This document shows, one piece after another, positions 1 to 8,976 of a stretch of DNA of 39,703 bases (position 1 is its first letter; every line of letters starts with the position of its first letter). This DNA is from Ilumatobacteraceae bacterium. Lineage in GTDB: Bacteria > Actinomycetota > Acidimicrobiia > Acidimicrobiales > Ilumatobacteraceae. Location: positions 1-39,703 of the forward strand of contig JANQZQ010000024.1 of NCBI GenBank assembly GCA_030728545.1, read 5' to 3'. Under the pieces are notes generated by a model that did not search any database, was not told the DNA's origin, and saw only the letters and a program-made list of their open reading frames with translations. A program made the translations under genes and the position numbers.

Positions 1-10
1 GGTCACCGTT

Positions 11-628
11 TCACTGTACAAGTGCATCAAATGCAGCGACTGCACGCTGCACGAACAAACGCACCTTGGTGGGATCTTTGCGACCAGGTTCATGCTCGAC
101 ACCACTGCTTACATCCACACCAAACGGCTGCACGTACGCAATGGCATCAGCCACGTTGTCTGGTGTTAAGCCGCCAGATACCACACACCGCACGCCTTGG
201 GGAACCGTGTCAAGCAGCGACCAGTCATATGGCACACCTGATCCGGGTTCGGGCGAATCAAACAGCACAAGATCGGTGCGGTAGCGGTCACATCGTTGTG
301 CGTCGGGCGAACCTGCCACAACAGCCTTCATCACCCAACCGATATCGGCGACTACTTCGTCGACCATGGTCGCTGTCTCGCGACCGTGCAACTGGGCACC
401 GCGCAAACCTGTTTCGCGCATGATGCGCACCACAGTCTGCGGGTCATGATCCCGAAACACACCGACCGTAATTACCCCTGGCGGAAGTCGTTTAACAATG
501 TCGGCAACTTTGCCTGGCACCACTTGCCGCTTCGACGGAGCAAACACAAACCCCAACGCAGTGGCTCCCATGGCCACGCTGAGCAGGGCATCTTCTTCGT
601 TGGTGATGCCGCAAATCTTGATGAACAT
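11..628 (-). CDS. trpF: phosphoribosylanthranilate isomerase
   Basis: N-terminus MFIKICGITNEEDA and internal GVF / QLHG motifs typical of TrpF; adjacent to trpC. Confidence 0.93.
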   Translation of the reverse strand: MFIKICGITNEEDALLSVAMGATALGFVFAPSKRQVVPGKVADIVKRLPPGVITVGVFRDHDPQTVVRIMRETGLRGAQLHGRETATMVDEVVADIGWVMKAVVAGSPDAQRCDRYRTDLVLFDSPEPGSGVPYDWSLLDTVPQGVRCVVSGGLTPDNVADAIAYVQPFGVDVSSGVEHEPGRKDPTKVRLFVQRAVAAFDALVQ

Positions 629-633
629 CGTGA

Positions 634-1413
634 TTACGAAGGTAGCGGTACGCGCAATTCACTGACGGCTTTCTCAGGGTTCACTGCTCGCACAAGATGC
701 TCCCCCACTAACACTGCCCGATAACCAGCGTCCGCACAGCGACGGGCATCGTCAGCGCCAGTGATTCCCGATTCAGCCACCGCCACCACATCGGGCGGAA
801 TCAGCCCGGCCACCCGCACTGCACGTGTCGTATCAACAGTAAACGAATGCAGGTCGCGTTGGTTGACACCAACGAGCGTGGCGCCGATTGATAGGGCTCG
901 CTTGAGTTCGGCTTCGTCATGCACTTCCACCAGAGTGCTCATACCGAGTGCTTCACTCGCGGCGTGCAGCCTGGCCAGTTCGTCATCAGCCAGTGCTGCC
1001 ACGATCAACAACACGGCGTCCGCCCCCATGATGCGGGCATCCACTACGTCGCGTTCACACACGGTGAAGTCTTTGCGCAACACCGGCACCCCGACGGATG
1101 CGCGCGCAGTGACCAAGTCGCCCGCACTTCCGGCGAAGTGTGGCTCGTCGGTAAGCACCGATAAGCAACTGGCCCCACCCTGCACATAGCTCGCTGCAAG
1201 CAACGCTGGATCGAGGTCGATGTTGATATCGCCCTTCGACGGTGATCGACGCTTAATTTCAGCAATCACCGCCAACGTGGACTGGCTGGCCAGTGCTTGC
1301 GTGAAACCACGTGGGGCACCAACACCCACCTGCGCATAGAGCCCATCGAGGTCGCGCGTGTCGCCGGCCGCGCGCGCTCGATGAAATGCAACGATGCCGT
1401 CTAGATACGTCAT
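634..1413 (-). CDS. trpC: indole-3-glycerol phosphate synthase
   Basis: AEIKRRSPSKG, VLRKDF, VGVNQRDL and AESGI motifs of TrpC. Confidence 0.95.
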   Translation of the reverse strand: MTYLDGIVAFHRARAAGDTRDLDGLYAQVGVGAPRGFTQALASQSTLAVIAEIKRRSPSKGDINIDLDPALLAASYVQGGASCLSVLTDEPHFAGSAGDLVTARASVGVPVLRKDFTVCERDVVDARIMGADAVLLIVAALADDELARLHAASEALGMSTLVEVHDEAELKRALSIGATLVGVNQRDLHSFTVDTTRAVRVAGLIPPDVVAVAESGITGADDARRCADAGYRAVLVGEHLVRAVNPEKAVSELRVPLPS

Positions 1414-1431
1414 GCCGCGTACGACATGTGA

Positions 1432-2739
1432 TCAGAACCCGAGGCGGGCAAGGAAGTATTCGCGCAGACCCTCGATTGGCACACGCTCTTGCGTGGTGGT
1501 GTCACGATCGCGCACGGTGACCGCTCCGTCTTCGAGCGTGTCGAAATCGACCGTTACACAACATGGTGTGCCGATTTCGTCCTGGCGGCGATAGCGGCGC
1601 CCAATGGCCTGAGTTTCGTCGAAGTCACACATGTAATGGGCCGACAACATGCCAAAGACCCGCTCGGCCACGGGAGACAACGTGTCTTTCTTGCTGAGCG
1701 GCAGTACTGCAATCTGATACGGCGCGATGCGCGGATGCAGACGCAAGACCGTACGGGTTTCGTCGTTGACCATGTCTTCGTCGTAGGCCGCCAACAAAAA
1801 GGCTGCCATGGTGCGGTTCACCCCGGCTGCGGGTTCAACCACATAAGGCACATAGCGCTCGTTGGTGGCCGGATCGAAATAGTCGAGTCGCTGACCCGAA
1901 TGCTTGGCGTGCTGCGTGAGGTCATAGTCGGTGCGTTGGGCGATGCCCTCTAACTCACCCCAACCCCACGGAAACAAGAATTCAATATCACAGGTGCCGG
2001 CGGAGTAATGCGAGAGCTCATCTTTGTCATGTTCGCGCAAGCGCAGCATCTCGCGCGCAATGCCGTGGCTCACGTACCACTCGAGCCGTTCGGTCTTCCA
2101 GTATTCGTACCATTTCGCACTGTCGGCAGGCGGAACGAAAAACTCCATTTCCATCTGTTCGAATTCGCGAGTGCGGAAGATGAAGTTACCTGGGGTGATT
2201 TCGTTGCGGAACGACTTACCCACTTGGGCAATACCGAATGGTGGCTTCTTGCGACTCGTCGCGAGCACGTTGGCGAAGTTCACAAACATGCCTTGGGCCG
2301 TCTCGGGGCGCAAGTACACCTCAGCGCCAGCCCCCTCGATGGGGCCAGCAGCAGTCTTGAACATCAAGTTGAACGCTCGCGCTTCGGTAAAAGCGCAACC
2401 CTTCATTTTTTCGGGGCAATCACGCGTGTCGAGTTGATCTTGGCGAAAGCGTCGTTTGCAGACCGTGCAATCCACCAATGGATCACTGAAATTGGCGAGA
2501 TGGCCGCTGGCTTCAAACGTTTGCGGCGGGTTCAAGATTGCGGCGTCGATGAGCACCACGTCGTTGCGGGTCTGCACCATGGCGCGAATCCAAGCATCTT
2601 TGACATTGCGCAACATGAGGGCGCCAAGCGGGCCGTAGTCGTAAGAGGATCGAAATCCGCCGTAAATCTCAGCACTCTGAAACGCAAACCCACGGCGCTT
2701 GGCCAGATTGACAATTTGCTCTAAATCTTTCGCTGGCAT
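1432..2739 (-). CDS. glyS: glycyl-tRNA synthetase (single-chain type)
   Basis: SAEIYGGFRSSYDYGPLG, Cys zinc site CTVCKRRF, LRPETAQGMFVNF, RNEITPGNFIFRTREFEQMEMEFF. Confidence 0.96.
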   Translation of the reverse strand: MPAKDLEQIVNLAKRRGFAFQSAEIYGGFRSSYDYGPLGALMLRNVKDAWIRAMVQTRNDVVLIDAAILNPPQTFEASGHLANFSDPLVDCTVCKRRFRQDQLDTRDCPEKMKGCAFTEARAFNLMFKTAAGPIEGAGAEVYLRPETAQGMFVNFANVLATSRKKPPFGIAQVGKSFRNEITPGNFIFRTREFEQMEMEFFVPPADSAKWYEYWKTERLEWYVSHGIAREMLRLREHDKDELSHYSAGTCDIEFLFPWGWGELEGIAQRTDYDLTQHAKHSGQRLDYFDPATNERYVPYVVEPAAGVNRTMAAFLLAAYDEDMVNDETRTVLRLHPRIAPYQIAVLPLSKKDTLSPVAERVFGMLSAHYMCDFDETQAIGRRYRRQDEIGTPCCVTVDFDTLEDGAVTVRDRDTTTQERVPIEGLREYFLARLGF

Positions 2740-2756
2740 CGCATCCAGACTACTCG

Positions 2757-3488
2757 TCAGCCGAGTTGCGGTGTTTCAAATAATGAAGAAGAACGGATGC
2801 GACGCTCCAGATGGTGCTCCATCGCCTGACGCGCAAGCATCACGACTTCGTGCATGACTGGTGCCGAGATGTCGTCACGTCGAAGTTGCACCGCGATTCG
2901 ACCACCGAGAATGTCTTGAATCACGCTCAGCGCTGCTGGGGTTGCCGACACACCTCGCCGATGCGCCTGACACTGGGCGCCACTGGCACTCACGTCGTAG
3001 GCAACGAGACCTTCAACACACCCGCACACCACACAACGATCAACACATGGACCCACACCTTCTTCGGCAAGGAGGCGAAATTGCAGAGCAGGCAAAATCA
3101 GCGGCTGAAACTTGGTATTGAGTTGTCGCAAGGCACCCACGAGCATGCGATACAGATGTGGGGTCGGTGAACGATCGTGAGCCAGTTGATCCACCATTTC
3201 GCACATCGCCAACCCATCGGTGGTTGCCTCCAAATGGGCCCGCGTTTGGGTGGAGATTTCGATGAGCTCAACTTGATTCACGATGTCGAGTTCGCGGCCG
3301 CGATACAACTGCACCTGCACGTGGCTCATCGGCTCGAGCCGTGACCCGAAGCGCGAACTGGTCTTGCGCACACCCTTGGCCACTGCTCGCACTTTGCCCG
3401 AGTCTTGGGTGATGAGCGTGACGATGCGGTCTGCTTCGCCCAGTTTGTGGGTGCGCAGCACGATGCCCACGTCGCTGTACACCGGCAT
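2757..3488 (-). CDS. recO: DNA repair protein RecO
   Basis: N-terminus DVGIVLRTHKLGEADRIVTL and KGVRKTSSRFGSRLEPMSHV; Cys-rich CVDRCVVCG zinc region. Confidence 0.93.
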   Translation of the reverse strand: MPVYSDVGIVLRTHKLGEADRIVTLITQDSGKVRAVAKGVRKTSSRFGSRLEPMSHVQVQLYRGRELDIVNQVELIEISTQTRAHLEATTDGLAMCEMVDQLAHDRSPTPHLYRMLVGALRQLNTKFQPLILPALQFRLLAEEGVGPCVDRCVVCGCVEGLVAYDVSASGAQCQAHRRGVSATPAALSVIQDILGGRIAVQLRRDDISAPVMHEVVMLARQAMEHHLERRIRSSSLFETPQLG

Positions 3489-4063
3489 TACGAGTCAACG
3501 CCCCCAAAACGGCGGTCACGACGGGTGAAGTCGTCGATGGCCATCTCTAGATGTTCGGCGTCGAGAGCATGCCAATCGGCATCAAAAAACACCAGTTCGG
3601 CGTACGCCAGTTCCCATACCAACGAAGCTGGCATCTGAGTTGCTGGCCCGAGCACAATCACGAGGTCGGGTTCATTCGGTGCAGGTGCACTGAGAGCTGC
3701 CGCCAAACGATCTTCGGTGATCTCACCCGACGCTCCAACTGCAGTTGCACCAGCTGCGATGCGCTCTTTTCCGTCGGCGCACACATCCACGATGACCGTC
3801 ACGCCACCGGTCGGCAGCATCACAATTTTCTCGGCATACCGCACCCCGCCACACGCTGAAATCAATTGTTGACGAATACTTTCGGCATCTAACGCGGCGC
3901 CAGCAGCCGTCGGCACCAGCGTGGCCCAAGCCGCGCCACCGCCAATTGCGGCTTGCGCTACCACGTTGATGCGGGCTCGCCATTCGTCTGGCGAAGTAGC
4001 AGCCCATTGCGCCACGGTGCCAGCACACAGCAACACATGCGAGAGCGACGATGTACCAGCCAC
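3488..4063 (-). CDS. degenerate cis-prenyltransferase (UppS) family protein keeping the C-terminal RxG tail but lacking catalytic motifs
   Basis: C-terminus DLVI-VLGPATQMPASLVWELAYAELVFFDADWHALDAEHLEMAIDDFTRRDRRFGG aligns by eye with UppS DLVIRTSGE..SNFLLWQ.AYAELYFTD.LWPDFDEE.L..AL.DF.RR.RRFGG; RTSGE replaced by VLGPA and MDGNGRW by AGTVAQW. GTG start at 4063; its TAA overlaps the recO ATG (TAATG). Confidence 0.8.
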   Translation of the reverse strand: MAGTSSLSHVLLCAGTVAQWAATSPDEWRARINVVAQAAIGGGAAWATLVPTAAGAALDAESIRQQLISACGGVRYAEKIVMLPTGGVTVIVDVCADGKERIAAGATAVGASGEITEDRLAAALSAPAPNEPDLVIVLGPATQMPASLVWELAYAELVFFDADWHALDAEHLEMAIDDFTRRDRRFGGVDS

Positions 4064-4110
4064 CCGTACATCCTCGCATTAGCAAGTAGTTTCAGAGCGC
4101 ACCACCCACC

Positions 4111-4824
4111 ATGCCCGACCCATTGACCAGCACCACCAAAGCACCAACGCCGCGTGGCACACATGTGGCTTGCATCATGGATGGCAACGGACGATGGGCT
4201 AAGCGCCGCGGGTTGCCGCGCACTGCCGGCCACACCGCAGGTGAAGAAACGTTGGCCGAGATCGTGCGTGCCGCCGCGCAGCGCAACGTTGCCTATCTCA
4301 CGGTGTTTGGTTTCAGCACCGAAAACTGGGTGCGACCCCCGTCGGAGGTACGCCATATTCTGGGGCTACACCGCCGACTGTTTGGGCGAATCGATGAACT
4401 CAACGCCAACAACGTTCGCGTCAACTGGATCGGCCGCCCATTTGACGAGCCCGGTGCACGCACACCAGCACCGGTGCAAAAAGCAATTCGCGATGCCATC
4501 AACGACACCAAGCACAACACCGGCATGGTGCTTACCGTTGCATTTGACTATGGCAGCCGAGTAGAGATCTCCCGCGCGGCCCAGCGCGCCAAAACGAAAC
4601 AAGCATCCGCAGAAGTGAGCCTTGACGCAATTGCTGCCGAGTTGTACGCCCCCGAACTACCGCCCGTCGATGTATTGGTGCGCACCTCGGGCGAAACCCG
4701 CATCTCTAATTTCTTGTTATGGCAGGCAGCTAGCGCCCGCGTCTATTTCACCGACTGCTCGTGGCCCGACTTTGGTGCCACTCAACTTGATGAAGCTCTC
4801 GCATTGTTGACCACCACACGATGA
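4111..4824 (+). CDS. uppS: cis-prenyltransferase / undecaprenyl diphosphate synthase, C-terminally truncated
   Basis: HVACIMDGNGRWAKRRG, FGFSTENWVRP, VRTSGETRISNFLLWQ, YFTDCSWPDF; ends ...LDEALALLTTTR without the usual RRxRRFGG tail. Confidence 0.93.
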   Translation: MPDPLTSTTKAPTPRGTHVACIMDGNGRWAKRRGLPRTAGHTAGEETLAEIVRAAAQRNVAYLTVFGFSTENWVRPPSEVRHILGLHRRLFGRIDELNANNVRVNWIGRPFDEPGARTPAPVQKAIRDAINDTKHNTGMVLTVAFDYGSRVEISRAAQRAKTKQASAEVSLDAIAAELYAPELPPVDVLVRTSGETRISNFLLWQAASARVYFTDCSWPDFGATQLDEALALLTTTR

Positions 4825-6704
4825 CACCTGCTGAACAAAAAGCGGTCAACCTGCTCGAACGAGTGGTAGCCCAGATGCCACACGCCGAGCACCGCAGCGG
4901 GCAAACCGAGATGGTGCAGCACGTGGCCAACAGCATTGACACTGGTTCGGCACTCGTCGTGCAGGCGGGCACCGGCACCGGCAAGACACTCGGCTACCTC
5001 GTGCCCATCTTGGCCGCCGGCCAAACAGCCATCATCGCTACCTACACCAAGGCCCTGCAAGATCAACTAGCAAGTGTCGACTTGCCACTGCTGCAAGCGG
5101 CGTGTGCCGATGATCCTGATCTGGCGTTTTCTTGGGCGATTCTCAAGGGTCGCAACAACTACCTGTGCCGACAGCGGATGTCAGAGATCGAAACCGGTCA
5201 CGACCAATTGGCGCTCACCGATGCACCCCGTGACGTAGCCGAAGATATTCGACGCCTCGTTGAGTGGGGTGCTGGCAGCGCGAGCGGCGAAATGTCGGAT
5301 GTTCCCTTTTCGTTCGGTGATTCGGCGTGGCGAAAGGTCAGCCTTGGATCAGACGAGTGCCCCGGCGCAAGCAAATGTGCTTTCGGCGAAACCTGCTTCA
5401 CTGAAGTCGCCAGAGCCAACGCCAACAACGCCAATGTGGTTGTCGTTAACTTCACGCTCTACGGCTTGGACTTGGAACAAGACCGTGAATTCCTCCCCGA
5501 CCACGACGTGGTGGTGTTCGACGAAGTACACGAATTAGAAGATGTCATCAGCGACACAGCGTCGGTCACGATTACCGGCCGCATGGTCGCCAACGCAGCC
5601 GAGACAGCCCGCGCTGCCTTGAGCTCCCAGAAACTTGCCAACGCCCTCAACAAAACTGCCAAAGAACTCGACGAAGTGCTGAGTCGATTTAGCGGTCAGC
5701 GCCTCGCTTCACCGTTACCCGACGACATCGACGCTGCGCTGCGCAACGCTGGCACTCAGTGCGACCTCATTCTGGAAAAGCTGCGAGCCTCGCCCAAAGA
5801 AACACCCGAGCATCTTCGCGCCACTGCCGCAGTGAGCCGCATGCTCGAAGCCTTGCGCAAAGTGCTGGTGTCGGGGTCCAACATCGTTGCCTTTGTTACC
5901 GATGTACGCGGGGCCGCGCGCTTGACGGCCGCCCCAAAACGCGTGAACCATGTGTTAGCCACCGTCTGGCAAGACACCACGGCGATTCTGACAAGTGCAA
6001 CCATTCCACCGGGGATGCCGAAACGTCTTGGCTTGGGCGTCGAAGACGACGCAATCGTGCGCGTGCCGAGCCCATTTGACTACGCCAAGCAATCACTGCT
6101 CTACCTGGCCGACGATCTGCCGATTCCTAATGCCCCAGATCGCGCTCCACGATTGCAGGCACGCATCCGCGAACTCATCGCCATGTCAGGTGGCTCGGCA
6201 CTGGTGTTGTTTACCAGTTGGGGCGTCTTGCGTGACACCGCTGCGGCGCTCAATGGCCAGCTCGGTAAGGGCATCAAGATGTATGTGCAAGACGACATGC
6301 CCAAAAAAGCTTTGCTCGATGCGTTTCGCTCCGACACCACATCGTGTTTGTTTGCTACGCGTGGGTTCTTTCAGGGCGTTGATGTGCCCGGCGATGCGCT
6401 TCGCTTAGTCATCATCGACAAGGTGCCGTTTCCGGCCATGCACGACCCACTCCTAGATGCTCGGCGTGAAGATGCCGGCAACGGTGCGTTCATGGTGATC
6501 GACGTGCCAATGGCTGCCGCCGCACTGGCCCAAGCGGCTGGACGATTGATTCGCACTGCCACCGACCGCGGAGTTGTCGCCATTCTTGATCCACGGTTAT
6601 CGCAAAAGCGCTACAAGAGCGCGGTGTTGAGCGGAGTCGAGCACATGCCGGAAACCAATCGACTCGTCGAAGTCGAAGATTTCTTTACCAAACAGCGGGC
6701 CTAA
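4821..6704 (+). CDS. dinG: DinG/XPD-family ATP-dependent DNA helicase
   Basis: Walker A GTGTGKT, DEVHE box, candidate Fe-S cysteines (CRQRM, ECPGASKCAFGETC), QAAGRLIR motif; ATGA overlap with uppS. Confidence 0.93.
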   Translation: MTPAEQKAVNLLERVVAQMPHAEHRSGQTEMVQHVANSIDTGSALVVQAGTGTGKTLGYLVPILAAGQTAIIATYTKALQDQLASVDLPLLQAACADDPDLAFSWAILKGRNNYLCRQRMSEIETGHDQLALTDAPRDVAEDIRRLVEWGAGSASGEMSDVPFSFGDSAWRKVSLGSDECPGASKCAFGETCFTEVARANANNANVVVVNFTLYGLDLEQDREFLPDHDVVVFDEVHELEDVISDTASVTITGRMVANAAETARAALSSQKLANALNKTAKELDEVLSRFSGQRLASPLPDDIDAALRNAGTQCDLILEKLRASPKETPEHLRATAAVSRMLEALRKVLVSGSNIVAFVTDVRGAARLTAAPKRVNHVLATVWQDTTAILTSATIPPGMPKRLGLGVEDDAIVRVPSPFDYAKQSLLYLADDLPIPNAPDRAPRLQARIRELIAMSGGSALVLFTSWGVLRDTAAALNGQLGKGIKMYVQDDMPKKALLDAFRSDTTSCLFATRGFFQGVDVPGDALRLVIIDKVPFPAMHDPLLDARREDAGNGAFMVIDVPMAAAALAQAAGRLIRTATDRGVVAILDPRLSQKRYKSAVLSGVEHMPETNRLVEVEDFFTKQRA

Positions 6705-7390
6705 GACTCGGGCGTGAAGCGATAACCAAGACCGCGCACCGTGATGACATGGCGCGGTTCGTTGGGTGAGTCTTCGATCTTCACCCGCAGTCGTCGGATG
6801 TGAGCATCCACGAGGCGGCTGTCGCCTAGATACTCATATCCCCAGACTCGTTCCAACAATTGATCGCGACTCAGAACAATGTTGGGGTGATCGGCAAATT
6901 CAATGAGCAACCGTAATTCGGTCTTAGTTAACGCCACTTCAACGCCAGCTTTCAACACCAACGCCCGCTCGCGGTGCAGTTCCACATTGCCGAAGTGCGT
7001 GACATCGGGTGAGGGTCCAGACGACTCGCGCACCAGCCGTCGCAGCGCGGCGCGAATGCGCGCAGCAAGTTCTTTGATGTTGACTGGCTTGGTCACATAG
7101 TCGTCAGCACCGGCTTCGAGGCCGGCTACCAGATCGTGGGTGTCGGTCTGGGCGGTCACCATGATGATCGGCACCGTACTTTTCTGGCGAATTTCTCGAC
7201 ACACCTCAAACCCCGAGATGTCAGGAAGCCGCAAATCGAGCAGCACCAAGTCGGGCTGCTCGCTTTTGACCATCGATAAACCCACCCGTCCGTTCGGGGC
7301 CTGCAAGACGACGTAACCCTCGTCTTCTAGTGCCAAACCGAGTGCGGCACGAATGCTCGGGTCGTCTTCCACCAGCAAGATGTTTGGCAT
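6701..7390 (-). CDS. OmpR/PhoB-family response regulator (MtrA/RegX3-like)
   Basis: Receiver domain NILLVEDD..VLLDLRLPDISG..KP and winged-helix DNA-binding C-terminus; likely ATG at 7390, with a TTG upstream at 7408 giving the longer ORF. Confidence 0.92.
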   Translation of the reverse strand: MPNILLVEDDPSIRAALGLALEDEGYVVLQAPNGRVGLSMVKSEQPDLVLLDLRLPDISGFEVCREIRQKSTVPIIMVTAQTDTHDLVAGLEAGADDYVTKPVNIKELAARIRAALRRLVRESSGPSPDVTHFGNVELHRERALVLKAGVEVALTKTELRLLIEFADHPNIVLSRDQLLERVWGYEYLGDSRLVDAHIRRLRVKIEDSPNEPRHVITVRGLGYRFTPES

Positions 7391-7411
7391 ACTGCAGCAG
7401 TCTGCCAAACA
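7381..7411. repeat. 31-bp near-perfect palindrome spanning the response-regulator start codon
   Basis: TGTTTGGCATACTGC-A-GCAGTCTGCCAAACA; 14 of 15 arm positions are complementary. Confidence 0.9.
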
Positions 7412-7563
7412 AATTCATTTTGTTACGCAAAACGCACAAGTTTGTAAGTCTGGCGTCATCTCGCTCGGACAAGATGATGCAGAGCCGGTGCGGGTCATGC
7501 TCCCCCTTGATCCCACCGGCTCAACCATTTTTACCGCTGATAGATCTGCGCCATGCTGTAGGG

Positions 7564-8976
7564 GTGCCATCCGAACCGAGGTCGCCAGCCGAATCATCGC
7601 GCCCGCGCAACTTGCGACCTGGCTTGCGCCCTCGCATCGCCACATACTTAGCACTTGCCACATTCGTTGCTGTCGTGATTCTCAGCGTTGTCACTTTTGC
7701 CGCTACCCGCAATTATCTGCTTGACACCTCGACAGCCGCTGCCCGCTCGCAAGCCATTGCCAACGCCCAACTTATTCGCTCGCTCGTGGGCGCTAACCGC
7801 ATTGACGCCGGCGAAGTAGTCACCAACCTGCGCACCGAAGCCTCGGGATTCGCCGTGTTGCATCTGGGAGCCGAAGATCTCTTCTATGCGCAGGCACCGC
7901 TTTCTTTCACTCAGTCCAATCTTCCTTCCACGTTCGTACGCAACGCAATAGACGGGGTCAGCGGCATCCAGCGCGTCGAGTTCGCTGGGCGGCCTTACCA
8001 AGCGGTGGCAATCTCAATTCCCGCTATCGATGCAACGTACTTTGAAGTGTTTGCGATTAGTGATGTATCCGACACCCTCGGCACCATTCGTTCAACCCTG
8101 ATTGCTGCCGTACTAGGAATCACCGTGGTGGCCGGTGGCATCGGCTACTTGTTGAGCGGCAACGTGCTCCAGCCGCTGCGCCGAGTGACACAGGCCGCCA
8201 GCACGATTGCTGGCGGGGCTCTGGCCACTCGGTTGGAACCCGAATCCGATCCCGACTTGCAACAGCTCGTAACAAGTTTCAATGACATGGCCGATGCCGT
8301 CCAAGAGCGCATCGAACGTGAAGAACGATTCGCCAGCGATGTGAGCCACGAATTGCGGTCGCCCATCACCTCGCTTGGTGCTGCGGTGGATGTGCTGCAG
8401 GGGCGTGCCGAAGAATTATCAGACCGCAATCGGCAGGCGCTTGACATCATCGCCACCCAAGTGAAGCGATTCGACCGCACGGTCATGGACTTGCTCGAAC
8501 TCAGCCGGCTTGATGCACGAGCCGGCCAGGACCAGCTCGAAGAAACACACCTCACACCACTCGTCGAACGAATTGCTACACGACACGGCTACGGCGATGT
8601 TTTAGTCGTATCTGACCTGGGTACCGAGGATGTCGTGGTGGTGGACAAGCGTCGTATCGAACGAGTACTGCTCAATCTCTTGGACAATGCCCGCGATCAT
8701 GCCGGTGGTGCGTCCGACATTCTGCTCAGCAGCAGCGAAACGGAAATTTTGCTTATCGTCGACGACAACGGTGCAGGCATCGGCGTCAGTGAACGAGTTC
8801 GAATCTTCGAGCGTTTCGCGCGCGGCACGGCCTCGCGCAACTCCGTTGGCAGCGGTCTTGGTTTGGCGATTGTCTCCGAGCATGCCCAGGCCATGGGTGG
8901 GCGCGCATTCGTCGACACCTCCCCCAGTGGTGGCGCGCGATTCGTAGTCACGATTCCACGCGGGGAGCAGGCATGA
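7564..8976 (+). CDS. sensor histidine kinase, MtrB-like (TM-HAMP-HisKA-HATPase)
   Basis: H-box RFASDVSHELRSPITSL, N-box LLNLLDNARDHA, DDNGAGI, GSGLGLAIV; start estimated at GTG 7564, the ORF track extends to 7330. Confidence 0.9.
   Translation: MPSEPRSPAESSRPRNLRPGLRPRIATYLALATFVAVVILSVVTFAATRNYLLDTSTAAARSQAIANAQLIRSLVGANRIDAGEVVTNLRTEASGFAVLHLGAEDLFYAQAPLSFTQSNLPSTFVRNAIDGVSGIQRVEFAGRPYQAVAISIPAIDATYFEVFAISDVSDTLGTIRSTLIAAVLGITVVAGGIGYLLSGNVLQPLRRVTQAASTIAGGALATRLEPESDPDLQQLVTSFNDMADAVQERIEREERFASDVSHELRSPITSLGAAVDVLQGRAEELSDRNRQALDIIATQVKRFDRTVMDLLELSRLDARAGQDQLEETHLTPLVERIATRHGYGDVLVVSDLGTEDVVVVDKRRIERVLLNLLDNARDHAGGASDILLSSSETEILLIVDDNGAGIGVSERVRIFERFARGTASRNSVGSGLGLAIVSEHAQAMGGRAFVDTSPSGGARFVVTIPRGEQA

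Noticed and set aside
2008-2724. 238-aa plus-strand ORF
   Set aside because: Fully antisense to glyS; no recognisable motif.
3488-4063. The degenerate UppS-like gene as a simple pseudogene
   Set aside because: The frame is intact with a start, SD-like GAGGA, coupling to recO and a well-preserved C-terminal tail; selective loss of only the catalytic motifs fits a non-catalytic subunit better, though this needs evolutionary testing.
7330-7563. N-terminal extension of the histidine kinase ORF
   Set aside because: Overlaps the regulator gene and intergenic region; lacks membrane or kinase features before about residue 78.
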